DNA of 64,000 bases, from assembly GCA_052103955.1 (NCBI GenBank), contig JBQELO010000018.1, positions 9,231 to 73,230 on the forward strand, in the 5' to 3' direction. Under the pieces are notes generated by a model, which was given only the letters and a program-made list of their open reading frames with translations, was not told the origin of the DNA and made no database searches. Made by a program: the position numbers and the translations under genes. Source of the DNA: Paenalcaligenes sp052103955 (GTDB lineage: Bacteria; Pseudomonadota; Gammaproteobacteria; Burkholderiales; Burkholderiaceae_B). Position 1 is the first letter of the stretch; every line of letters begins with the position of its first letter. This document shows, one piece after another, positions 36,493 through 45,280 of the stretch.

Positions 36493-36975
36493 TTACAAAA
36501 CTCGCTCTAATACCTCTCCGGGTAAGCCATCAAAATCCCTAAACTCTTTGGATTCAAATTGGCGATTGGTCAGAATTTTCCGTGAGGGAGTATTGGCGGG
36601 GTCTATGATGGCGAATAGTCGTTTTAGCTCTGGAAGTTGCTGGGCTTTCACAATGAGTTGATGTGCGACTTGGCTCGCGACGCCTTGTCCCCAGTAGGCA
36701 GGCAGCACCATATAACCCAGCTCCGCCGCATCAGTATGGGCGTGTTCGATGGCCAATTTAGCTAAACCTATAAAGGCTTGTGTTTGGGTATCCAGTATTT
36801 TGAATTGGCCCAGTTCAGCATGCAGGCTGTTGTTGTCCAGTAGCTGAGCGTAGTCGTGCTGCGCCTCGGAAAGGCTAAGCGCACGTTCAGTGATCATGGC
36901 CATTACCTTGGCGTCACTGACGAGCTGGTAATAGAGCTCAAAGTCGTGTGAGTCAAACTTAGAAAGGGTGAACAT
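36493..36975 (-). CDS. GNAT N-acetyltransferase (RimJ/RimL-like)
   Basis: A 160-residue GNAT-fold protein. The acetyl-CoA-binding motif A is LGYMVLPAYWGQGVASQVAHQLI (Q/RxxGxG/A form) and motif B is LFAIIDPANTPSRKILTNRQFESKEF, typical of the acetyltransf_3 (RimJ/RimL) branch. It may acetylate a protein N-terminus or small molecule; target unknown. It lies 28 bp downstream of the lipoprotein gene on the same strand, perhaps one operon. Confidence 0.9.
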   Translation of the reverse strand: MFTLSKFDSHDFELYYQLVSDAKVMAMITERALSLSEAQHDYAQLLDNNSLHAELGQFKILDTQTQAFIGLAKLAIEHAHTDAAELGYMVLPAYWGQGVASQVAHQLIVKAQQLPELKRLFAIIDPANTPSRKILTNRQFESKEFRDFDGLPGEVLERVL

Positions 36976-37003
36976 TATGGGTGCTACGTCCTGTACTGCG
37001 GTA

Positions 37004-37639
37004 TTAGCGTGTGCCTTGGTGAGCTTTTAGCTGCTGTTCGCGTTCGCGAGTGGCCAATTCTTGATTTTCTGGATTGCTCGCATAGTCCAGCCATTCGATG
37101 ATGATGGGGTGATCATCTATGGCTCTAGCCTCGCGTGCCAGTTGCAGGGCTTTATCAACATCAATAGGCATACAGATGCCACTGAAATAGTGCTGAGACA
37201 GCATGACTTTGGGGTGTGCTAACTGCATATCGCTGCCGCGTCTTAACCAGTTTTGCCCTGTCTGTACCACACTGCAATTGGTGTAGTGATAGCCTATTTC
37301 GTAGTAGATCCTGCCCAAGGCCATAATGGATTCTTCATCGCCTTGCTCAGCGGCCTTAGCCACAGCCAGCAATTTTTCTACGCTGATTGGCATATCAGGG
37401 TAAAAGTTTTGCATCGCCGTTAAATAGCGTATGTCGGGGTTACCACCTGTGATGGCAGTGCTTAATACTTGTTCGCCAGTGGGACCGTTATAGTTCACGC
37501 CGCATGAGCGTGGATAAGGCCCTTGGGGTTTTAAGCATTCTGCTTGCTCAGCAAAATGATCAGAGAGCGAACAACCGGTTAAAACGCTTAGGCTCACAAC
37601 GAGTAATAGCGTGATTTTTGAGAGTAAGGAGTTAAACAC
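37004..37639 (-). CDS. Lipoprotein with Sel1-like repeats
   Basis: A 211-residue protein with a lipoprotein signal peptide: hydrophobic stretch followed by the lipobox VLTGCSLSD (Cys near residue 23). The rest contains helical Sel1-type units (AKAAEQGDEESIMALGRIYYEIG and KVMLSQHYFSG...DVDKALQLAREA) and four further cysteines. The residue after the Cys is Ser, which favours outer-membrane sorting. Sel1 lipoproteins act as interaction scaffolds; the partner is unknown. The GNAT gene follows 28 bp downstream. Confidence 0.83.
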   Translation of the reverse strand: MFNSLLSKITLLLVVSLSVLTGCSLSDHFAEQAECLKPQGPYPRSCGVNYNGPTGEQVLSTAITGGNPDIRYLTAMQNFYPDMPISVEKLLAVAKAAEQGDEESIMALGRIYYEIGYHYTNCSVVQTGQNWLRRGSDMQLAHPKVMLSQHYFSGICMPIDVDKALQLAREARAIDDHPIIIEWLDYASNPENQELATREREQQLKAHQGTR

Positions 37640-37815
37640 GTAGAAGAAAAATAAAGGCTATATAAGAGATGGTTACAAGTTTAAATATATAGCATTTTTA
37701 TGCTTTGTTTATTTGGAAACCATACGCAACAAGTCTGCAGGGTTTTCCTAATAGGCTAACTAAGGTATGTGTGCCGCTAATTTTACGTTTGATAGAAAAA
37801 CGGAAGTGGAATAGA

Positions 37816-37840
37816 AAAAAGCCCCTTTATGGGGCTTTTT
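37816..37840. terminator. Intrinsic terminator downstream of the thioesterase gene
   Basis: Stem AAAAAGCCCC / GGGGCTTTTT with a 5-nt loop, 20 nt after the thioesterase stop codon (minus strand). The A run becomes a T run on the minus strand. Confidence 0.9.
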
Positions 37841-37859
37841 GTCGTGCTGCAGGGATGAC

Positions 37860-38351
37860 TTAGGCAACGGGTGTGCATTTGGCTTGCACTTCACGTTGAC
37901 GTTGCTCGAACTCGCGACGTAGTTCACGCCTAACCTGTGCCGCCAGAAAGCGGCGGTTTTCATCGTCAGTTTGTGGCTGTAGCGTAGGCACAGCAATGGG
38001 TTTACCGTTTTCAACCGCTACCATGGTGAAGAAACAGCTGTTCACGTGACGCACGACGCCACTGCGAATATCTTCGGCAATCACCTTAATACCGATTTCC
38101 ATGGAAGAGGTGCCCGTGTGGTTAACGCTGGCTAAGAAAGTAACCAGTTCACCTACGTGAATGGGTTGCTTGAACGTTACCTGATCCACGCTTAACGTGA
38201 CCACATAGCTCTTGGCGTAACGGCTGGCACAGGCGTATGCCACTTGGTCCAGCAGTTTAAGAATGGTGCCACCATGCACGTTTCCGGAAAAGTTCGCTGT
38301 ATCGGGAGTCATCAATACAGTCATGCTTAATTGGTGGGCGGGCAAATCCAT
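37860..38351 (-). CDS. Hot-dog acyl-CoA thioesterase (YciA/YkhA type)
   Basis: A 163-residue hot-dog fold enzyme. Motifs: MTPDTANFSGNVHGGTILKLLDQVAYACASRYA (the N..G..HGG..L...D core with the catalytic Asp) and VDQVTFKQPIHVGELVTFLASVNHTGTSSMEIGIKV. It hydrolyses acyl-CoA to free acid and CoA. The C-terminus carries a charged tail rich in Arg and Glu. It is followed by a strong terminator, so it is monocistronic. Confidence 0.94.
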   Translation of the reverse strand: MDLPAHQLSMTVLMTPDTANFSGNVHGGTILKLLDQVAYACASRYAKSYVVTLSVDQVTFKQPIHVGELVTFLASVNHTGTSSMEIGIKVIAEDIRSGVVRHVNSCFFTMVAVENGKPIAVPTLQPQTDDENRRFLAAQVRRELRREFEQRQREVQAKCTPVA

Positions 38352-38542
38352 TGTGTAAGGTCCTTGTTTGAATGCAAATAACGATGCCGAATCAGTGAAA
38401 GGGCATCGTTAACGAAGAATATAGCAGTAGGGTAGTGGCGCTAACCAATGCGCCATCGTTAGGCACATTATAGGCCACAGCCCGCATAGGCAGGCTGGGC
38501 GCACGTTGTTTTGCTAGGAAGTGATGTGAAAAATCCTCAGCC

Positions 38543-40993
38543 TTAGTTCACGACGATCAGCACGGTGCTATCTACTGTGTTTGCCTTGATGTCAGCCTCG
38601 GTAGTGCTGACGGCTTTGCAACCAAAGTTTTGGTACAAGGCTAACTGGTCGTCATAGTGTGGGCTTTTTGTGCCGTTGCGGTCGATAAAACCGCTTTGGC
38701 CGGGGGGCATGGCATCACAAAACTCTACCTTGTCTTCTAGAAACACAATGCGGTTGTTTTCAGTGCCACGGTTTTGATAGCCCGTGAAGCTGAAGGTGTT
38801 GCCCGCTGTTGTTTGTGGGGTGCCGGTAAAGTTTCTATCGCTAAACTTATGTACGGAGCTGCTCAGTTTCCAGGTAGACATATCCGCGCCATGTTCCGTG
38901 CTCAGGCGGTGATAGGTGTTTTCTAGGGCTTGCTGTATGACTTCGCTAGAGGGGTGCTGAGCAAAGAAGTTATAACGATTGGGGTCGGGGTTCTGTTCTA
39001 ACGCCAACGCACGCAGCAGTACTTTGGTGCCCATACTTAAGTTAATAGAACCTGGGTTGGGGCCCGTGGTAGTAGCAAAGCCGGTATTGGTGTAGCTTGC
39101 TTTATGGGCTTCAGGCAGTGCGGGCACTAATACCAGCTTGTACATTTCCTCTAGCCAGGTTTTAAAAATCAAACGTTCTGGGCCGTTGTTGAAGCCTTGG
39201 CCATCATCGGTTTCTAAACCATCCCACGCCACTAATAAGGTTGTCATGTCGTGTGCAGGGCTAGTGGTTGCCTGCGTGGCTGCCGCGCTTTGTAGGTGTG
39301 GCTGGAAATAGCGCCAGTTCACATCGTGATAGGAGGCTTGGCGATTGAAGTCCCAAATTTCTTGCAGGGTAAAGGTGTCTTTTTCAGCAAACTGCACGTT
39401 CAATTCGTTAACCCTATCTCCATAGGTCCAGTAATACGCATCGGTATTGGTTTTATCTGGTGCGGGACGGTTATTCCAGTTGCTTAGGTAGCCTTGTTGC
39501 GGGTTGTAGGCTTTGGGTGTGGCGCTAAAGTCGTGTATACCTTCCCATTCCATGCTGCCATCGCCCAACGCGGGAATACGCATGTCTTGATGAGCGGGGC
39601 GTTTAGGCAGGAAACCTGGGGATACATAACCGATGTTGCCGTTCTTGTCGGCGTAATACCAGTTAATAGATATAGCCATTTTTTCAGCTTGGGCTAAAAA
39701 CTCTTCCCAGTTTTGAGCCTTGGCAATATTCAGCCATGCCAACAAGGATTGCACCTCGTAGCCATCCCAACTGCGCTTTTTACTGTATGCCACATTGTTG
39801 GCACTATCTACTGTCATGACGGGGCCATGCAGTGTACGTTGGAAGGTGACGGCGGTGTCTGGCTGGCCTTTAACCTTAATGGTTTCGTGGCGCTCTTCCA
39901 TGTTCAGGTAGTCGTTGTTGTAGCGGTATTGCTTAGGGTTATGTGGGTTAAGTTGTTCTTGGTAAATGTCCACCACATCTTGTGGGCCAGCTGTTGCCCC
40001 CCATGCAATCTGATTGTTCGTACCAAACAGCACGATGGGATAGGCAAAAGGGGTGTTGCCCGAAACGTTGAACCCCGCACCGTGTAGGCCAATGCCGTAG
40101 GTGTAGCTGGGGTTATACCAACCAAATTGGGGGCCATTGATCAGAATGGTGGCGTTTTCTTTGACACGGTGTGGCTGGGTGGACCAGAGGTTACTGGCTT
40201 TAGGAACAAAGTCAGGCCCCGTACCACCCCAGCGCGTTGCGGTGTCTTGCATAATGGCGTGGGCGGTGTGGCTGGAGAGCGCGGCCAGTTGTTGTGGTGC
40301 TGGCTGCTGCAAGGATACCGGTGTCTCAGTTGTAGTGTTGGGCACTGTCGTAGGTGAGTTAGGGTCATTCACCCATAACAACTCATTGAAAATATGCTGT
40401 GCTTGCTCTTTGCCGTGTTTGGCTTCTAAGTCGTTCAGTAAACTTAAGGACCCCATTTCTAAGTTCACATCGGAAAAACGGTTTGCCATGGAGCCCACCC
40501 AAATCATCGCTACATCGAAGGCCGATATAGTGGTAGGGTGGAAGTCAAAGTCTACGTATTCTTTGGGTAATAGCGCAGGGTTTTTAAGCACCTTGGCTAA
40601 ATAAGCGTTGTAGCCATCGGCGTAGCCTTGGAAGATGGCGGCATCGTCTGCTGATAATGCGGCTAGCTGTGTGTGAATGGATTCAGGATTAAAGTTACGA
40701 CGTACGTTAATGTCGTAGTGTAGGTAGGCGTTGTTATCGCCAGCACCTAAAACTTCTGCCGTAGTACCTACAAATGAGCGGCGCGCCATATCCAATTGAA
40801 ATAGGCGGTCTTCTGCAACCGCATAGCCGTAGCCATAAAACAGCCCATAGTTGCTGTCAGCAAAAACATGAGGCACGCCATAGGCATCCCTATTGATTTC
40901 TACGGTTACGGGTGCCGCATAAGCGGCGCTTAACAGGGCACTGGCCAATAAACTCAAACCAAAAGCCGTTTTCTTCAAAGCAGAGGATCGCAC
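38543..40993 (-). CDS. pac: Penicillin G acylase precursor
   Basis: An 816-residue periplasmic Ntn-hydrolase precursor. The GTG start at 40993 has GGAG 7 nt upstream. Order: signal peptide (cleavage near SAAYA), alpha subunit (EINRDAYGVPHVFADSNYG, YGYGYAVAEDRLFQLDMARR, FVGTTAEVLG), a spacer peptide of about 55 residues, and the beta subunit starting at the autocatalytic Ser267 (KASNLW). Beta motifs match E. coli and Alcaligenes faecalis enzymes: INGPQFGWYNPSYTYGIGLH, GNTPFAYP, LTINWYYAD-like SINWYYADKNGNIGYV and the late ENNRIVFLE and PGQSGFI. It hydrolyses phenylacetyl amides such as penicillin G. It is divergent from the arsenic operon. Confidence 0.95.
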   Translation of the reverse strand: MRSSALKKTAFGLSLLASALLSAAYAAPVTVEINRDAYGVPHVFADSNYGLFYGYGYAVAEDRLFQLDMARRSFVGTTAEVLGAGDNNAYLHYDINVRRNFNPESIHTQLAALSADDAAIFQGYADGYNAYLAKVLKNPALLPKEYVDFDFHPTTISAFDVAMIWVGSMANRFSDVNLEMGSLSLLNDLEAKHGKEQAQHIFNELLWVNDPNSPTTVPNTTTETPVSLQQPAPQQLAALSSHTAHAIMQDTATRWGGTGPDFVPKASNLWSTQPHRVKENATILINGPQFGWYNPSYTYGIGLHGAGFNVSGNTPFAYPIVLFGTNNQIAWGATAGPQDVVDIYQEQLNPHNPKQYRYNNDYLNMEERHETIKVKGQPDTAVTFQRTLHGPVMTVDSANNVAYSKKRSWDGYEVQSLLAWLNIAKAQNWEEFLAQAEKMAISINWYYADKNGNIGYVSPGFLPKRPAHQDMRIPALGDGSMEWEGIHDFSATPKAYNPQQGYLSNWNNRPAPDKTNTDAYYWTYGDRVNELNVQFAEKDTFTLQEIWDFNRQASYHDVNWRYFQPHLQSAAATQATTSPAHDMTTLLVAWDGLETDDGQGFNNGPERLIFKTWLEEMYKLVLVPALPEAHKASYTNTGFATTTGPNPGSINLSMGTKVLLRALALEQNPDPNRYNFFAQHPSSEVIQQALENTYHRLSTEHGADMSTWKLSSSVHKFSDRNFTGTPQTTAGNTFSFTGYQNRGTENNRIVFLEDKVEFCDAMPPGQSGFIDRNGTKSPHYDDQLALYQNFGCKAVSTTEADIKANTVDSTVLIVVN

Positions 40994-41146
40994 TCGTTGT
41001 CTCCATGCGCTATACGGGTATAGCGGTTAATACATTACTTATTTTTGATTAATTAGAGTAATTCTGTAATGTTTAAACTTGAAATAAGGGCTTGTACTAG
41101 TTGTTCTCCTTTTGCATGCTCTATGCGTTTCGTGTTTTCTATAGAC

Positions 41147-41182
41147 TTGTCAATAGTTCAACAATAGTTGTATTATTGATTT
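41147..41182 (+). promoter_or_regulatory. arsR promoter, probably giving a leaderless mRNA, with inverted repeat operator
   Basis: -35 TTGTCA (41147-41152), 18-bp spacer, -10 TATTAT (41171-41176); transcription would start at about 41182-41184, on the ATG at 41183. No Shine-Dalgarno sequence is present. The inverted repeat TCAATA (41150-41155) / TATTGA (41174-41179) overlaps both promoter elements, fitting an ArsR operator. Confidence 0.55.
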
Positions 41183-41527
41183 ATGAAAGAAGCTCAAGTA
41201 CTCAAATCCTTATCCGCACTGGCTCATGAAGCGCGTTTACGCGTGTTCCGGGCATTAGTAGTGGCCGGCCCCGATGGCCTTACGCCTAGCACATTAGCCG
41301 AGAAGTTAGACATTGCACCGAATGCGCTGTCGTTTCATTTAAAAGAGCTGGCATACGCCGAATTGGTGACCCAAGAACGTCAGGGACGCAACGTGCTGTA
41401 TCGCGCAACGTTTTCTGCCATGAACGAATTGTTAGCGTATTTGCTGGAGAACTGCTGCCAAGGTGCCGCATGTTTACCTGATGTGAGTGTGTGTCAGGTT
41501 GAACACGACCACAAAGCGTCGTGTTGA
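41183..41527 (+). CDS. arsR: Arsenic-responsive repressor ArsR
   Basis: A 114-residue ArsR/SmtB winged-helix repressor: KSLSALAHEARLRVFRALVVAGPDGLTPSTLAEKLDIAPNALSFHLKELAYAELV with the recognition helix around residues 45-60, and the beta wing QERQGRNVLYRATF. The usual alpha-3 CVC metal site of plasmid R773 ArsR is absent. Instead Cys91, Cys92 and Cys97 (ENCCQGAAC) lie in the C-terminal helix, the arrangement of Acidithiobacillus ferrooxidans ArsR. It should repress the operon and release on binding arsenite. First gene of arsR-B-C-H-MFS. Confidence 0.94.
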   Translation: MKEAQVLKSLSALAHEARLRVFRALVVAGPDGLTPSTLAEKLDIAPNALSFHLKELAYAELVTQERQGRNVLYRATFSAMNELLAYLLENCCQGAACLPDVSVCQVEHDHKASC

Positions 41528-41553
41528 GTCTTGTGACGGGGAATAGCTAGCAA

Positions 41554-42843
41554 ATGTTGATCGCCATTCTGATTTTTGTGTTTACGTTGTCGTTGGTCAT
41601 TCTACAGCCGCGTGGGCTGGGTATAGGGTGGGGGGCTCTGCTCGGTGCAGCTTTAGCACTGTCGTTTGGGGTGGTGCAATGGGCCGACATTCCAGTGGTG
41701 TGGGGCATTGTGTGGAATGCGACAGCCACCTTTATTGCCGTCATTATCATCAGCCTTTTGTTAGACGAGGCGGGGTTCTTTGAATGGGCAGCATTGCATG
41801 TGGCCCGTTGGGGGCGTGGCAGTGGTCGTAGGTTATTTGCGCTGATTATTTTGCTGGGCGCGGCTGTGTCTGCCTTGTTTGCTAATGATGGGGCTGCGCT
41901 AATTTTGACACCCATTGTCATGGCGATGTTAGTGGCGATGGGGTTTTCAGCGGCGGCAACATTGGCGTTTGTGATGGCAGCAGGCTTTATTGCGGATACT
42001 GCTAGCTTGCCGCTTATTGTGTCGAACCTAGTCAATATCGTGTCGGCGGACTATTTCAACATAGGCTTCAATGACTATGCTGCGGTGATGGTGCCCGTCA
42101 ATATGGCATCAGTAGTCGCTAGCCTTGGCGTACTGCTCTTGTTTTTCAAGCGTGATATTCCTCAACACTACGATATGGCACAGCTTAAATCTCCCTCGGC
42201 AGCCATTAAAGACCCCATGACCTTTAAAGCTGGCTGGGTGGTGTTGGTCTTGTTGCTGGTAGGGTTTTTTGCGTTAGAACCGCTAGGGGTTCCAGTGAGT
42301 GCGGTAGCGGCAGCAGGTGCAGTACTGTTACTTACAGTGGCGGCACGAGGCCACGTGATCAGCATTCAAAAAGTACTGTGGGGTGCGCCATGGCAAATTG
42401 TGGTGTTCTCGTTGGGTATGTATTTAGTGGTGTATGGCTTACGTAATGCAGGCCTAACGGACCATATCGCCGTGTTGCTCAATAGGTTTGCAGAAGGTGG
42501 CGTATGGGGAGCAGCCATGGGAACCGGTGTCTTGTCGGCGCTGCTGTCTTCGGTCATGAACAATATGCCTACCGTGCTGACAGGGGCGCTGTCTATAGAG
42601 GCGTCTACTGCAAGTGGCGCGATCAAAGAGACCATGATTTACGCTAACGTCATTGGCAGCGATTTAGGCCCCAAATTTACCCCTATTGGCAGCTTGGCAA
42701 CCTTGTTATGGCTGCATGTGTTAGCCAAAAAAGGTACCACCATTGGCTGGGGCTACTACTTCAAAGTAGGCGTGGTGCTTACGGTTCCGGTATTGCTGAT
42801 TACGTTAGCGGCACTCGCCGTGCGTTTAGGCGCTGGTTTGTAA
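41554..42843 (+). CDS. arsB: Arsenite efflux membrane protein ArsB
   Basis: A 429-residue membrane protein of the ArsB family, the same length as E. coli ArsB and nearly identical in motifs: QPRGLGIGWGALLGA, WNATATFIAVIIISLLLDEAGFFEWAALH, LFANDGAALILTPIV, FIADTASLPLIVSNLVNIVSADYF and NNMPTVLTGALSIEAS. It extrudes arsenite or antimonite, using the proton gradient or an ArsA ATPase (none is visible here). It lies 26 bp after arsR. Confidence 0.97.
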   Translation: MLIAILIFVFTLSLVILQPRGLGIGWGALLGAALALSFGVVQWADIPVVWGIVWNATATFIAVIIISLLLDEAGFFEWAALHVARWGRGSGRRLFALIILLGAAVSALFANDGAALILTPIVMAMLVAMGFSAAATLAFVMAAGFIADTASLPLIVSNLVNIVSADYFNIGFNDYAAVMVPVNMASVVASLGVLLLFFKRDIPQHYDMAQLKSPSAAIKDPMTFKAGWVVLVLLLVGFFALEPLGVPVSAVAAAGAVLLLTVAARGHVISIQKVLWGAPWQIVVFSLGMYLVVYGLRNAGLTDHIAVLLNRFAEGGVWGAAMGTGVLSALLSSVMNNMPTVLTGALSIEASTASGAIKETMIYANVIGSDLGPKFTPIGSLATLLWLHVLAKKGTTIGWGYYFKVGVVLTVPVLLITLAALAVRLGAGL

Positions 42844-42863
42844 TATTCCAAAGGGAAAATGTC

Positions 42864-43295
42864 ATGATGAATATCACCATTTATCACAACCCCGCCTGTG
42901 GCACGTCCAGAAATACCTTGGCCATGATTAGGAATAGCGGTGTTGAGCCCATCGTAATCGACTACTTGCAAACGCCCCCTGCTAGGGAAACCTTGGTGGG
43001 TTTAATTACGGCAATGGGTGTGCCTGTGCGTGACGTATTGCGTCAAAAAGGAACCCCATACGATGCCTTGAACTTGGATGATGCCGCGTGGACCGATGAG
43101 CAGCTTATAGATTTCATGGTGCAGCATCCTATTTTAATGAATAGGCCTATTGTGGTGACCCCTCTGGGGACCAAGTTATGTCGGCCTTCCGAGGTAGTGC
43201 TGGATATGTTGCCGCAACCGCAACAGGGAGCATTTGTTAAAGAAGACGGTGAGGCCGTTATTGATGAAAAAGGACAGCGAATTGTTAAGCCCTGA
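42864..43295 (+). CDS. arsC: Glutaredoxin-dependent arsenate reductase ArsC
   Basis: A 143-residue protein starting MMNITIYHNPACGTSRNT, with the catalytic Cys in the ACGTSRNTL motif (Cys12 in E. coli ArsC, Cys13 here if the first ATG is used). Later conserved parts: VEPIVIDYLQTPP, NRPIVVTPLGTKLCRP. It reduces arsenate to arsenite with glutathione and glutaredoxin, feeding ArsB. The start is set by AAAGGGA upstream of 42864. Its 3' end overlaps the arsH start by 32 bp. Confidence 0.96.
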   Translation: MMNITIYHNPACGTSRNTLAMIRNSGVEPIVIDYLQTPPARETLVGLITAMGVPVRDVLRQKGTPYDALNLDDAAWTDEQLIDFMVQHPILMNRPIVVTPLGTKLCRPSEVVLDMLPQPQQGAFVKEDGEAVIDEKGQRIVKP

Positions 43296-43998
43296 TGTAC
43301 CTAATGTAGACGAACAGCTGTTTGCTGCACCTGATCTATCACGCTTGTTTCCTCGCGAACATGCGTTGCATGCACCTCGTATATTGCTGCTGTATGGCTC
43401 TATACGCGAGCGTTCGTACAGCCGGTTAGTTACCGAAGAAGCGGCACGCTTATTGCAAAAGATGGGGGCCGAAACCCGTATTTTTGACCCACGAGGGTTA
43501 CCTCAGCCTGATGGGGCTACGGACGATCACCCTAAAGTCAAAGAACTACGCGATCTTGCACAATGGGCAGAAGGGATGGTGTGGACGTCGCCCGAGCGGC
43601 ATGGCGCCATGACCAGTATTTTGAAGGCTCAGATTGATTGGATACCGCTGTCGGTAGGTGCAGTTAGGCCCACACAGGGTAAAATCTTGGCGGTGATGCA
43701 GGTGTCGGGCGGCTCTCAATCGTTTAATGCGGTGAATCAAATGCGGGTACTTGGGCGTTGGATGCGCATGCTGACTATCCCCAACCAATCGTCGGTGGCA
43801 AAAGCGTATTTAGAATTTGACGAGGCAGGCAGGATGAAGCCATCGTCTTACTATGAACGTATTGTGGATGTGATGGAAGAGTTGATGAAGTTCACCTTGC
43901 TGACTCGTGATTGCGCGGGCTACTTGGTGGATCGCTACAGTGAAAGACGAGAAAGCGCCGAGCAGTTGTCGGCACGTGTGAACCAGCGCAGTATCTAG
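43264..43998 (+). CDS. arsH: ArsH, NADPH-dependent FMN reductase of arsenic operons
   Basis: A 244-residue flavodoxin-fold protein: APRILLLYGSIRERSYSRLVTEEAARLLQKMGAETRIFDP (phosphate-binding loop GSIRERSYS), WTSPERHGAMTSILKAQIDWIPLS and the C-terminal ArsH extension. ArsH reduces flavins or quinones and oxidises organoarsenicals such as methylarsenite. The ATG at 43264 lies inside the end of arsC, so translation is probably coupled. An MFS gene starts 6 bp after its stop. Confidence 0.95.
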   Translation: MKKDSELLSPDVPNVDEQLFAAPDLSRLFPREHALHAPRILLLYGSIRERSYSRLVTEEAARLLQKMGAETRIFDPRGLPQPDGATDDHPKVKELRDLAQWAEGMVWTSPERHGAMTSILKAQIDWIPLSVGAVRPTQGKILAVMQVSGGSQSFNAVNQMRVLGRWMRMLTIPNQSSVAKAYLEFDEAGRMKPSSYYERIVDVMEELMKFTLLTRDCAGYLVDRYSERRESAEQLSARVNQRSI

Positions 43999-44003
43999 CC
44001 TTT

Positions 44004-45191
44004 ATGCTTTTACACCGTACGCATGTCACCATCATTTTAGGTATTGCGCAGACGCTGGCGTGGGCGTCTTCGTACTATTTGCTGGCGGTGTTGGCCACAC
44101 CTATTAGCCAAAGCATAGACATCTCGTATTCGTTGGTGTTTGCGGCATTCTCTACAGCGTTGTTGGTGTCTGCCGCCATAGGGCCTATTGCCGGACGGTT
44201 AATAGACTGCTTTGGCGGGAGGCCAGTGTTAATGGCTAGCAATCTGGTGTTTGCTGCTGGGTTGTTACTGCTTAGTCAAGCAACGCAGGCTATACATGTA
44301 TTTCTGGCATGGGCAGTCATGGGTGTAGCCATGGGCAGCGGCTTGTATGAAGCCGCTTTTTCAGCGGTGGTACACCTGTATGGACAAAAAGCGAGGGGGG
44401 TGATTACCGGTATTACCTTATTTGCGGGCTTTGCCAGTACGGTAGGCTGGCCGCTTTCTGGCTATTTGGAAGGTGTGTATGGTTGGCAAACGGTATGTGT
44501 GGTGTGGGCAGCGTTGCATGTGCTGGTAGGGCTGCCATTAAATGCGTGGTTATCGCAAGCAAGTCCAGAAAAAGTAGCTTCTACCCGCAGTGCGGGCACT
44601 AGCCCTGTGGTTGAAGCCACCAGTAGCTTGGCGAATAAAAACCGCCGTAGAAATGCCTATTTGATGGCGTATGTGTTTGCGGTGTCATGGTTTATTAGCA
44701 CAGCGATGGCGGCACATTTGCCACAAGTCTTGCAAGCCAGTGGGGCATTGTTAGTGGTGGCGATTGCCGCAGCGGCCTTAGTGGGGCCCGCACAAGTGGC
44801 AGGGCGTATGTTGGAATACGGGTTTCTGAAGCACTCACACCCGTTGCTGTCGGCGCGTTTGGCAATTCTGGCCCATCCGTTGGCAGCATTATGTTTAGGT
44901 GTGTTTGGTGCGTCTGCTGTCTACGCGTTTACGATTTTCCATGGTTTGGGCAATGGCATTTTGACCATTGCTATTGGTACCTTACCGCTGAAAGTGTTTG
45001 GCGAACATGGTTATGGGCAGCGACAAGGGTGGTTAATGGCCCCCGCTCGCGTGGTGCAAGCAGGGTCACCGTTTTTGTTTGGGTTAGCGTTGGCAAGTTG
45101 GGGCAGCCAGGCACTGTGGTTATCCGCGTTGTTAGCTTTAAGTGCATTCATAGCATTATGGGCGATGCGCGTCGATACTCAGCCTAATTAG
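44004..45191 (+). CDS. MFS transporter of the arsenic operon
   Basis: A 395-residue, about 12-helix major facilitator (WASSYYLLAVLATPISQSIDISYSLVFAAFS, GRLIDCFGGRPVLMASN, GLYEAAFSAVVHLYGQKARGVITGITL, GNGILTIAIGTLPLKVFGEHGYG). Co-directional and 6 bp from arsH, so it belongs to the operon. MFS proteins in ars operons include ArsK and ArsJ types that export arsenite or arsenic conjugates. No GapDH gene (the ArsJ partner) is adjacent, which favours an ArsK-like or organoarsenical exporter. Substrate is inferred. Confidence 0.87.
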   Translation: MLLHRTHVTIILGIAQTLAWASSYYLLAVLATPISQSIDISYSLVFAAFSTALLVSAAIGPIAGRLIDCFGGRPVLMASNLVFAAGLLLLSQATQAIHVFLAWAVMGVAMGSGLYEAAFSAVVHLYGQKARGVITGITLFAGFASTVGWPLSGYLEGVYGWQTVCVVWAALHVLVGLPLNAWLSQASPEKVASTRSAGTSPVVEATSSLANKNRRRNAYLMAYVFAVSWFISTAMAAHLPQVLQASGALLVVAIAAAALVGPAQVAGRMLEYGFLKHSHPLLSARLAILAHPLAALCLGVFGASAVYAFTIFHGLGNGILTIAIGTLPLKVFGEHGYGQRQGWLMAPARVVQAGSPFLFGLALASWGSQALWLSALLALSAFIALWAMRVDTQPN

Positions 45192-45280
45192 TAGCGTTGT
45201 ATGCCGCACAATGGGCAGTTTGAAAACGCCAAAATGCAGTAAGCTCATAAGATCTCCCTTTGCCTTGTAAAGCCTTAGCT

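Noticed and set aside
38379..38411. Inverted repeat TAACGATGCC / GGCATCGTTA between pac and the thioesterase gene as a terminator of pac
   Set aside because: Stem is good but loop is long and no T run follows on the minus strand, so I did not list it as a terminator.
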